Origin: an uncultured beta proteobacterium
GTDB lineage: Bacteria > Pseudomonadota > Gammaproteobacteria > Burkholderiales > Burkholderiaceae_C
Assembly: GCA_903958915.1 (NCBI GenBank)
Contig: CAJBVC010000561.1
Location: 1-6,501, forward strand
DNA length: 6,501 bases
Reading direction: 5' to 3'
Part shown: piece by piece, positions 1-6,433 of the stretch
How positions within the stretch are numbered: position 1 is the stretch's first letter
Layout: each line of letters opens with the position of its first letter
Made by a program: the position numbers and the translations under genes
The notes under the pieces: model-generated
The model's database searches: none
Seen by the model: the letters and a program-made list of their open reading frames with translations, nothing else
What the model was told of the DNA's origin: nothing

Positions 1-265
<265 letters not shown>

Positions 266-271
266 TTTTGC

Positions 272-307
272 GGGTCAGACCACTTGCGAAGCAATGTGCT
301 CTGACCC
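272..307. repeat. REP-like imperfect palindrome between sucC and sucD
   Basis: The arms GGGTCAGA (272-279) and TCTGACCC (300-307) are perfectly complementary. After one C/C mismatch, the inner arms CAC/GTG and TTGC/GCAA pair with a single bulged T at 295, giving about 15 pairs around a GAA loop at 288-290. No T-run follows, so it is not a standard Rho-independent terminator. It fills most of the 61-base sucC-sucD gap and stops just before the sucD ribosome binding site. The size, the bulged stem and the intergenic position fit a REP (repetitive extragenic palindrome) unit of the kind mobilised by RAYT transposases. I believe GGGTCAGA-type palindromes are common in some Oxalobacteraceae, but that is from memory. 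Only one copy is present in this window, so repetition cannot be shown here. It could instead be an mRNA stability or processing element. Confidence 0.6.
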
Positions 308-316
308 CAACTGATT

Positions 317-320
317 AGGA
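317..320 (+). promoter_or_regulatory. Ribosome binding site of sucD
   Basis: AGGA ends 6 bases before the ATG at 327, a good Shine-Dalgarno spacing that fixes the sucD start. It lies 9 bases after the palindrome, so the hairpin can form without covering it. Confidence 0.7.
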
Positions 321-326
321 ATAAAT

Positions 327-1220
327 ATGTCCATCTACATCAATAAAGACACCAAGGTCATCACCCAAGGTATCACTGGCAAGACTGGTCAATTCCACAC
401 TGAAAAGTGCCAGGAATACGCCAATGGCAAGAACTGCTTTGTCGCGGGTGTCAATCCCAAGAAGGCAGGCGAGTCGATCTTCAATATTCCGATCTTTGCC
501 TCGGTGAAAGATGCTGCAGCGCAAACCGGTGCCACGGTGTCGGTGATCTATGTGCCGCCAGCGGGCGCTGCGGCTGCCATCTGGGAAGCGGTTGAAGCCG
601 ACCTGGATCTGGCGATCTGTATCACCGAAGGCATTCCGGTGCGCGACATGCTGGAAGTGCGTAACCGCATGAAGGCAAAGGAACTGGCTGGTGGCAAGAA
701 GACGTTGCTGCTTGGCCCTAACTGCCCGGGGCTTATTACGCCGGAAGAAATCAAGATCGGCATCATGCCCGGCCACATTCACCGCAAGGGCCGCATTGGT
801 GTGGTTTCGCGCTCCGGTACCCTGACGTACGAAGCGGTGGCGCAGTTGACCGAGATCGGCTTGGGACAGTCGTCTGCGGTCGGTATTGGTGGTGACCCCA
901 TCAACGGCCTGAAGCACATCGATGTGATGCGCGCCTTCAATGACGACCCGGATACCGATGCCGTCATCATGATTGGCGAAATCGGCGGACCTGATGAAGC
1001 GGAGGCCGCGCGCTGGTGCAAACTCAATATGAAGAAGCCTATCGTGGGGTTCATCGCCGGGGTGACAGCACCTGCTGGCAAGCGGATGGGGCACGCGGGC
1101 GCCTTGATCTCTGGTGGGGCCGATACAGCGGACGCCAAGCTGGCTGTCATGGAGGAGTGCGGGTTCAAGGTCACGCGCAATCCGTCAGAGATGGCAAAAC
1201 TGCTGAAAGCCATGCTATAA
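327..1220 (+). CDS. sucD: Succinyl-CoA synthetase (ADP-forming) alpha subunit
   Basis: SucD carries the CoA-binding domain and the catalytic phosphohistidine of succinyl-CoA synthetase, which makes ATP or GTP by substrate-level phosphorylation in the TCA cycle. The protein has 297 residues and is complete. Visible motifs: the N-terminal CoA-binding fold with GITGKTGQ (15-22); GPNCPG (130-135); the power helix start SRSGTLTYE (161-169); GIGGDP (186-191); the Glu that contacts the active-site His in GEIGG (E218); and GHAGA with the phosphorylated His at 256 (His246 in E. coli). It is slightly longer than the E. coli protein (289), mainly because of an insertion near residues 115-127 (around KAKELAGGKK), which I regard as common in betaproteobacterial SucD. 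The ATG has a well-placed AGGA. It is cotranscribed with sucC, and a stem-loop terminator starts 40 bases after its stop. No key residue is missing. Confidence 0.98.
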   Translation: MSIYINKDTKVITQGITGKTGQFHTEKCQEYANGKNCFVAGVNPKKAGESIFNIPIFASVKDAAAQTGATVSVIYVPPAGAAAAIWEAVEADLDLAICITEGIPVRDMLEVRNRMKAKELAGGKKTLLLGPNCPGLITPEEIKIGIMPGHIHRKGRIGVVSRSGTLTYEAVAQLTEIGLGQSSAVGIGGDPINGLKHIDVMRAFNDDPDTDAVIMIGEIGGPDEAEAARWCKLNMKKPIVGFIAGVTAPAGKRMGHAGALISGGADTADAKLAVMEECGFKVTRNPSEMAKLLKAML

Positions 1221-1260
1221 AAGACGGCCGCTGCGGCATGCTGCGGCTACTTTCTCGAAA

Positions 1261-1299
1261 AAGCCGGATTTCCTGAGGGACAATCCGGCTTCTGCTTTT
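1261..1299 (+). terminator. Rho-independent terminator after sucCD
   Basis: AAGCCGGATT (1261-1270) pairs perfectly with AATCCGGCTT (1282-1291). Three more pairs (TCC 1271-1273 with GGA 1278-1280) close a TGAG loop, leaving C1281 bulged. A short T-run, TTTT at 1296-1299, follows after four bases. An A-run at 1258-1262 precedes the stem, so the structure could also act weakly on the other strand, although no gene faces it here. The interrupted, short T-run means termination may be partial, which would allow read-through into terC. Confidence 0.8.
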
Positions 1300-1321
1300 G
1301 TGGGCCGCGCCCCGCACACTT

Positions 1322-1325
1322 GGGA
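1322..1325 (+). promoter_or_regulatory. Ribosome binding site deciding the GTG start of the TerC gene
   Basis: GGGA ends 6 bases before the GTG at 1332. The alternative in-frame TTG at 1320 has only C-rich sequence upstream and overlaps this site, so GTG 1332 is the better start. The motif is short, so the choice is moderately secure. Confidence 0.5.
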
Positions 1326-1331
1326 ATCACT

Positions 1332-2030
1332 GTGGAAGAATTTCTCACCGCAAACTTTTGGATTGCTGTCGGTCAAATCATCATGATCGACATTTTGCTG
1401 GGTGGAGACAATGCCGTCGTCATTGCATTGGCTTGCCGTCAGCTACCTGACAAATTGCGTACCAAAGGGATACTGTGGGGGACCGCGGGTGCCATTGTGC
1501 TGCGAGTCATCCTTATTGCCTTTGCGCTGACTTTGCTGCAGTTGCCTTACCTGAAATTGGTGGGGGCAGCTCTTTTGCTCTGGATCGGGATAAAACTGCT
1601 GGTACCCGAGGAAGAGGACGAGCATTCGAACATTGCGGGTAGTGACAAATTATGGGGTGCGGTAAAGACGGTCATCATTGCCGACCTGGTCATGAGTGTT
1701 GACAACGTCATTGCAATTGCCGGCGCCGCTACGGGTGCGGGTTCAACACATCAACTACCGCTGGTGATTTTTGGTTTGCTGGTGAGCATTCCGATCATTG
1801 TGGGCGGCAGCCAACTGGTATTGAGATTGATGGACCGGTTTCCGATGGTTATCACGATTGGTGGAATGTTGCTCGGATGGATTGCAGGAACCATGGCACA
1901 TACGGATCCTGCGATCAAGCATCTGCTGCCCCAGGATGCCATCATTGGTTATGGATTGGGTGTATCGGGGGCCGCGTTCGTATTCCTCGTGGGTCATTTT
2001 CTCAAGAGCAAGCAACCCAAACCGGCGTGA
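1332..2030 (+). CDS. TerC/YjbE-family integral membrane protein, probable metal (Mn-type) transporter
   Basis: With the GTG start this is a 232-residue polytopic inner-membrane protein with about seven hydrophobic helices (near residues 9-36, 46-69, 72-90, 110-134, 140-165, 170-187 and 200-223). Two related acidic membrane motifs mark the TerC family: IDILLGGDNAVV (D20, D26) and ADLVMSVDNVIAI (D118, D124). They reflect the internal duplication and probably bind metal. A charged cytoplasmic-type loop EEEDEH (93-98) separates the halves. Length and sequence fit the short YjbE-like subgroup, whose Bacillus relatives are associated with manganese and exported-enzyme metalation. Here manganese export or metal delivery is an inference, and tellurite resistance should not be assumed from the family name. 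The gene follows the sucCD terminator and has no clear promoter of its own. I see no yybP-ykoY (Mn riboswitch) structure in the 111 bases upstream, although I could not run a covariance search. Confidence 0.88.
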   Translation: MEEFLTANFWIAVGQIIMIDILLGGDNAVVIALACRQLPDKLRTKGILWGTAGAIVLRVILIAFALTLLQLPYLKLVGAALLLWIGIKLLVPEEEDEHSNIAGSDKLWGAVKTVIIADLVMSVDNVIAIAGAATGAGSTHQLPLVIFGLLVSIPIIVGGSQLVLRLMDRFPMVITIGGMLLGWIAGTMAHTDPAIKHLLPQDAIIGYGLGVSGAAFVFLVGHFLKSKQPKPA

Positions 2031-2217
2031 TGGCCGAGGGGTAGTCACTGCATTTGGCGTGATGGTTTGTGGAAAAAGCCACAGTGCATAGGCTAGGAGT
2101 TTCTTGCCAGCGGGTGCCCCCTCTGATAACGTAGCAGAATACGAGGCTTGGTCGCATGTTTGGCGTCCATGCACGGCCCAGCTGCCTTTGCCGCTGGGAG
2201 ATGTGTTAATTCGGGTT
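2031..2217 (+). promoter_or_regulatory. Spacer with a weak candidate promoter for the kinase-phosphatase-FHA genes
   Basis: These 187 bases contain no convincing gene. A possible sigma70-type promoter has TTGCCA at 2104-2109 and, after 17 bases, TAACGT at 2127-2132 preceded by TG at 2124-2125 (extended -10). The -10 itself matches the consensus poorly. A small inverted repeat TGTGG/CCACA (2068-2072 with 2079-2083, A-rich loop) lies just after terC but has no T-run, so it is not a credible terminator. The reading frame of the kinase stays open back to a TTG at 2104, and AGGAG at 2095-2099 lies 4 bases before that codon. Part of the spacer could therefore be coding if the long form is used. Confidence 0.25.
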
Positions 2218-4923
2218 ATGGGGATCATGGTGGCGAAGTCTTCTTCCAAGGCAGGTTCTTTCTGGCGTACCGACTGGTTTGCAGGCGTGGCGATTGTGTT
2301 AGCCGTGATCGTTTTCCATTCGACGACCGATTTTCTCGTGGCGTTAGAGCGACGCTTTTACGACTTTGGGAGTACAAGCAGTTCCCGGCAGCCTTCGGAT
2401 CGCATAGCCGTGATTGCGATCGACGACCAAAGTATCGCCAACCTGGGGCGCTGGCCCTGGCCGCGCGATGTGCATGCGAAGCTGATTGATAAGCTGGCCT
2501 CCGCGAAGGCCAAGACCATTGTCTATACCACCTTCTTTTCCGAGCCGCAGGTTGATCCGGGTCTGGGCTATATCCAGAAGATGAAGAGCGTGCTGGGTGC
2601 AACGCCTGACGGCGGCGCCCAGACCGAGCAGCTGAACAAGCTGATTGCCGAAGCAGAGGTGGCGCTTGATACGGATGCAGTGCTTGCCAAGAGTGTGCAG
2701 GGAGCCGGCAATGTACTGTTGCCAGCGGTTTTCACCTTGGGCGAACCTTTGGGTAAACCAGACAAACCGTTGCCGTCGTATTCGCTGACAAGTGCTCTGG
2801 ATGAAAGCAATGGCTTTTCTATATATGCATTGCGTGCAACGATGCCGATCGAGGCGATTGGCGGCGCGGCAGCTGGGATCGGACATCTGAACCAGATGAA
2901 TGATGTGGATGGGGCAGTCCGTTTTGAGCCTTTGTTGGTGAATTACTACGGCAAAGCGCTGCCATCGATGGCGCTGCTGGCATCGTTGAACAGCCTGAAT
3001 CTGTCCCCGGCAGATATCAAACTCAACGTGGGGGATTCGGTCCAGATTGGCAAGCTGAAGATCAAGACGGACGCTGCAGCGTACATGTGGCCGCAGTTTT
3101 ACAAGGGTCGTGACGGCAAGCCTGCGTTTGCTCAGGACTCGTTTTTTGATGTGCTGACCGACAAAATTCCTGTATCCAAGTATGCGGGCAAGATTGTCAT
3201 CATTGGTGCTACTGCGTCGGGTGTTGGAGTGCAGTTTCCGGTGCCAGGTTATGCAGCCTTGACCCCGGCGGAGACGATAGCGCACATCACGTCAAGCATC
3301 TTGAATGAACACTTCATTGTCCAACCAACATGGGGCACTTGGGTGATGGCGGCGGCATTGTTATTGGTCGCAGGTTACGTTATAGGCGTTTTACCGCGAT
3401 TGTCAGCCGGCGTCGCGGCAGCACTCACTTTGGGTTTGTTCGTCACGTTGTTAGGAGCCGAGTTTGGACTTCTATCAGCCGGGGCCATCTGGCTCCAACT
3501 GGTGTTTCCTGCGGCGGTCTTGTTGCTTGGCCATATGGCGCTGACGACCAAGCGCTTCCTGATGACCGAGGCCGGCAAAGAGCGGGCCGACGAAGAGTCG
3601 GCCGAGACCAACCGCATGATGGGTTTGGCTTTGCAGGGCCAGGGCCAGCTCGACATGGCGTTTGACCGGTTCCGCCGTGTACCCATGAGCGATGCGGTGA
3701 TGGGTAACTTGTACAGCCTTGCCATGGATTTTGAACGCAAGCGCCAGTTCAATAAGGCCGAGGCGGTCTACGAGCATATGGCTGCTTTCGATAAGAACTA
3801 TAAGGATATCAAGACCAAATTGAGCCGAGCCAAGAACCTGTCGGAAACCGTCATGCTTGGGGGTGGTGCAACCCATCCGGGGGGCACCATGCTGCTCGAC
3901 GGCGGCGCGGTGGAAAAACCCATGCTCGGACGCTACCAGGTGGAAAAAGAGCTGGGCAAAGGCGCTATGGGTGTGGTGTACCTTGGCAAGGATCCAAAGA
4001 TCGGGCGCGTGGTGGCGATCAAGACCATGGCGCTCAGCCAGGAGTTTTCGGGTGAAGACCTGGTGGACGCGCGCGAAAGATTTTTCCGCGAAGCAGAAAC
4101 GGCAGGTCGTTTGCAGCACCAAAATATTGTCACCATTTTCGATGCTGGAGAGGAGCACGATCTGGCCTACATCGCCATGGAGTTCCTCAAAGGCAGGGAT
4201 TTGGCCGATCACTGCAAGAGCGACAGTTTGCTACCAGCCTCGTTGGTGCTGAGCATCGTTGCACGGGTGGCTGAGGCGCTGGCGTACGCACACAAGCAAC
4301 ATGTTGTGCATAGAGACATCAAACCAGCAAATATCATGTACGAGCGTGACAGCGACACGGTCAAAGTTACCGACTTCGGAATTGCACGCATCACGGATTC
4401 CAGCAAAACAAAAACGGGTCTGGTACTCGGGACGCCCAGCTTCATGTCACCCGAACAGTTGGCGGGGAAAAAGGTTGATGGGCGCTCTGATTTGTACTCA
4501 CTGGGCGTCATGCTGTTTCAATTGTTGGCTGGCGTGCTCCCGTTTCGGGGCGACTCCATGGCCGAGTTGATGTACAAAATTGCCAACGAGGAGGCGCCTG
4601 ACATTCGCATTATTCGACCTGAATTGCCTGGCCCGGTGGCAGATGTAGTTGCGCTGGCACTTACCAAACGTCCGGAAACGCGCTACCAGGACGGAGATCA
4701 ATTCGCTGCCGATTTACGTAAAGTGATTCCTCTATTGGGCAGTGCGCCTGCGGGAACTGGTCCGACTGCACCATCGAACGAAGCTTCTTCTGCACCGGAG
4801 CCAACGCTGGCCTTTAGTGCGAAAAACACACAACCATTGACGGATTTTGAGAAAACCACAGTGCAGTCAGGTACGACCGCAGCGGCGACACGATCCAGCG
4901 GCGGAACAGACCTGGAAATATAG
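2218..4923 (+). CDS. CHASE2-receptor transmembrane serine/threonine protein kinase
   Basis: This is a membrane receptor kinase (901 residues from ATG 2218) that likely phosphorylates proteins on Ser/Thr in response to an extracytoplasmic signal. Order of parts: a first membrane helix (about 20-40); a CHASE2-type sensor (about 43-365, with YDF...DRIAVIAIDDQSI...WPWPR); three more helices (about 375-392, 398-418, 420-442); a TPR-like helical linker (about 462-530); a Gly-rich stretch (about 545-565); and a complete Hanks kinase (573-838). Kinase motifs: GKGAMG (580-585), K602 in VAIK, alpha-C E625, HRDIKPAN (698-705, catalytic D700), DFG (719-721) and SPEQ (744-747). Activation-loop T731 and T733 match the T-x-T autophosphorylation pair of PknB. 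A Ser/Thr/Pro-rich tail of about 60 residues ends the protein. The start is uncertain: ATG 2227, GTG 2203 and TTG 2104 are in frame, and none has ideal ribosome-binding spacing. The phosphatase gene starts 6 bases after the stop. Confidence 0.93.
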   Translation: MGIMVAKSSSKAGSFWRTDWFAGVAIVLAVIVFHSTTDFLVALERRFYDFGSTSSSRQPSDRIAVIAIDDQSIANLGRWPWPRDVHAKLIDKLASAKAKTIVYTTFFSEPQVDPGLGYIQKMKSVLGATPDGGAQTEQLNKLIAEAEVALDTDAVLAKSVQGAGNVLLPAVFTLGEPLGKPDKPLPSYSLTSALDESNGFSIYALRATMPIEAIGGAAAGIGHLNQMNDVDGAVRFEPLLVNYYGKALPSMALLASLNSLNLSPADIKLNVGDSVQIGKLKIKTDAAAYMWPQFYKGRDGKPAFAQDSFFDVLTDKIPVSKYAGKIVIIGATASGVGVQFPVPGYAALTPAETIAHITSSILNEHFIVQPTWGTWVMAAALLLVAGYVIGVLPRLSAGVAAALTLGLFVTLLGAEFGLLSAGAIWLQLVFPAAVLLLGHMALTTKRFLMTEAGKERADEESAETNRMMGLALQGQGQLDMAFDRFRRVPMSDAVMGNLYSLAMDFERKRQFNKAEAVYEHMAAFDKNYKDIKTKLSRAKNLSETVMLGGGATHPGGTMLLDGGAVEKPMLGRYQVEKELGKGAMGVVYLGKDPKIGRVVAIKTMALSQEFSGEDLVDARERFFREAETAGRLQHQNIVTIFDAGEEHDLAYIAMEFLKGRDLADHCKSDSLLPASLVLSIVARVAEALAYAHKQHVVHRDIKPANIMYERDSDTVKVTDFGIARITDSSKTKTGLVLGTPSFMSPEQLAGKKVDGRSDLYSLGVMLFQLLAGVLPFRGDSMAELMYKIANEEAPDIRIIRPELPGPVADVVALALTKRPETRYQDGDQFAADLRKVIPLLGSAPAGTGPTAPSNEASSAPEPTLAFSAKNTQPLTDFEKTTVQSGTTAAATRSSGGTDLEI

Positions 4924-4929
4924 AGTCCC

Positions 4930-5715
4930 ATGAATTACCAATTTTTTGCCAAGACGGATCCGGGACGTGCGCGGAGTAATAACGAAGATTCTGTGGCTTT
5001 TGATGACTCCACGGCATTGATGGTTCTCGCTGACGGTATGGGCGGATACAACGCGGGTGAGATCGCCAGTGGAATGGCCACAGCGTTTATCAAATCGGAG
5101 TTGAGCCGCTGGTTGTCAGAGGCTGGAGACGGGGCGTCCTTACGGGAGGTGCGTCGGGCGATGGAGATCTGTGTCGACAACGCGAATTTGTCAATTTTCA
5201 ATTCGGCCAATTCCAACACCCAGTATGCCGGGATGGGAACTACGTTGGTCGTGGGGGTGTTTCGCCACGACAAGCTGCTTTTGGGGCACATTGGTGATTC
5301 GCGCTGCTACCTGTACCGCTCGGGAACCCTCGTTCAAGTCACCAAAGACCATTCGTTATTGCAGGAGCAGATTGATGCCGGCCTGATCACCCCTGAGCAG
5401 GCTGCTACTTCATCCATTAAAAACCTGGTGACGCGAGCCCTGGGAGTCGAAGAGATGGTGATGCTGGAGATCAACGAACACCACGTGGAAGTAGGCGACC
5501 TCTATGTAATGTGCTCTGACGGGCTATCTGATATGGTTAGCGACTCGACTATCGCTAAAATTATCGGAGAAAAGACAGGACTCAATGAGTTAGCGGGTCA
5601 ACTCATTGACGCTGCCAATGGAAACGGTGGGCGTGACAATATCTCGGTCATCCTGGCTGAGATCGGAGGCCCTACTGAAAAGCGCGGTTTAATCGCACGA
5701 CTGTTAGGGAAGTAA
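4930..5715 (+). CDS. PP2C-family (PPM/Stp-type) serine/threonine phosphatase
   Basis: This is a soluble metal-dependent protein phosphatase of 261 residues, the usual size of a bare bacterial Stp/PrpC-type catalytic domain. It most likely reverses phosphorylation by the neighbouring kinase. All family motifs are present in order: RSNNED (15-20), ADGMGG (34-39), GMGTT (101-105), GHIGDSR (119-125), KDHS (139-142), CSDGLSD (195-201) and GRDNIS (234-239). The metal-binding acids D20, D35, D123, D197 and D236 are intact, so it should be active. No signal peptide or membrane helix is seen. The ATG lies 6 bases after the kinase stop with only a weak AGAG overlapping that stop codon, so translation is probably coupled to the kinase. 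Its substrates beyond the kinase and the FHA protein cannot be read from sequence. Confidence 0.96.
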   Translation: MNYQFFAKTDPGRARSNNEDSVAFDDSTALMVLADGMGGYNAGEIASGMATAFIKSELSRWLSEAGDGASLREVRRAMEICVDNANLSIFNSANSNTQYAGMGTTLVVGVFRHDKLLLGHIGDSRCYLYRSGTLVQVTKDHSLLQEQIDAGLITPEQAATSSIKNLVTRALGVEEMVMLEINEHHVEVGDLYVMCSDGLSDMVSDSTIAKIIGEKTGLNELAGQLIDAANGNGGRDNISVILAEIGGPTEKRGLIARLLGK

Positions 5716-5751
5716 AGGCAAAAATGCGTTTTCCAGCAATACAACACAGGA

Positions 5752-5758
5752 AAGGAAG
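5752..5758 (+). promoter_or_regulatory. Ribosome binding site of the FHA gene
   Basis: AAGGAAG sits in the 49-base gap after the phosphatase stop, with GGA ending 8 bases before the ATG at 5765. It is the clearest Shine-Dalgarno in the module, so the FHA protein may be made at a higher level than the kinase and phosphatase. No promoter or terminator is evident in the gap. Confidence 0.7.
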
Positions 5759-5764
5759 CTGATC

Positions 5765-6433
5765 ATGCCGAAAATGATCGTTTCGATCGACGAGGTCGTG
5801 ATCAAGGAAGTGCAGCTAACCAAGGACAAAACAACCTTGGGGCGGCGACCCTACAACGACGTTGTGATTGACAACCTTGCAGTCAGCGGTGAGCACGCCG
5901 TGCTGCAAATGACCGGAAGTGAAGTGTTTCTGGAGGACCTCAACAGTACCAACGGGACTTACGTCAACGGAAAGGCAGTCAAGCGGCACCAGTTGCAAAA
6001 TGGTGACGCCATCGAGATCGGCAAGTACAAGATTAAGTTTGTTGGTGACAACACGGCCGAGAATTTTGACAAAACGATGGTGGTCAAGGCGCGTCCACCC
6101 GAGCACGCCGGCATGACCTCGCCGGCAGGTCCGACAACCCAAAATTCGCCAGATGCTCTGGGTCAAGGTGCGTTGCACGCTGCCATCAAGGTGTTGTCGG
6201 GGGCTGCCTCTGGAAGAGAAGTTCCACTGACCAAGGTGGTAACCACGATCGGCAAACCAGGTGTCGCGGTGGCTGCGATTACCCGTAGGCAGCACGGATT
6301 CGTTGTCCACCATGTCGAGGGCGCCGGCAATCCCAGCCTGAACGGCTCCCCAATCACCAAAGACCCGATTGCCCTGAAGAATGGGGACCTCATCGAGCTG
6401 GCAGGTACACAAATGCAGTTTGTTCAGAACTGA
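5765..6433 (+). CDS. FHA-domain phosphothreonine-binding protein with a second, degenerate FHA-like domain
   Basis: This cytoplasmic protein of 222 residues has no signal peptide and no membrane helix. The N-terminal FHA domain (about 5-93) has the full phosphothreonine-binding set: GR at 26-27, S41 and H44 of the SxxH motif, and LNSTNGTYVNG (59-69), followed by NGDAIEIG. A Pro/Thr/Ser-rich linker (about 97-136) contains FDKTMVV, with T104 a plausible phosphorylation site. The C-terminal half (about 138-221) repeats the FHA outline (TIGKPG 161-166, ITRRQH 172-177, LNG 192-194, NGDLIELAG 206-214), but the binding loop is altered and the STNGT motif is lost. That half may fold as FHA without binding pThr in the usual way. 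Lying after a kinase and a phosphatase, the protein is the expected reader or effector of the module. Its effector target is unknown. Confidence 0.93.
   Translation: MPKMIVSIDEVVIKEVQLTKDKTTLGRRPYNDVVIDNLAVSGEHAVLQMTGSEVFLEDLNSTNGTYVNGKAVKRHQLQNGDAIEIGKYKIKFVGDNTAENFDKTMVVKARPPEHAGMTSPAGPTTQNSPDALGQGALHAAIKVLSGAASGREVPLTKVVTTIGKPGVAVAAITRRQHGFVVHHVEGAGNPSLNGSPITKDPIALKNGDLIELAGTQMQFVQN

Noticed and set aside
272..307. Palindrome after sucC as a Rho-independent terminator
   Set aside because: No T-run follows either arm, and ending transcription here would cut sucD off from its operon partner.
315..1094. 259-codon open frame on the minus strand opposite sucD
   Set aside because: It lies wholly opposite a certain gene, its translation is His/Arg-rich with no domain pattern, and it is explained by the codon bias of sucD.
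2068..2083. TGTGG/CCACA stem as the terC terminator
   Set aside because: There are only five pairs and no T-run, which is within chance expectation for a spacer of this length.
2156..2209. Possible 17-codon leader peptide upstream of the kinase (ATG 2156 to TAA)
   Set aside because: It lacks a good ribosome binding site, regulatory codon runs or an attenuator structure; such short frames arise by chance.
2344..4212. Long minus-strand open frames (313 and 245 codons) opposite the kinase gene
   Set aside because: Both are shadows of the kinase frame, with low-complexity His/Arg/Gln-rich translations and no recognisable motif.
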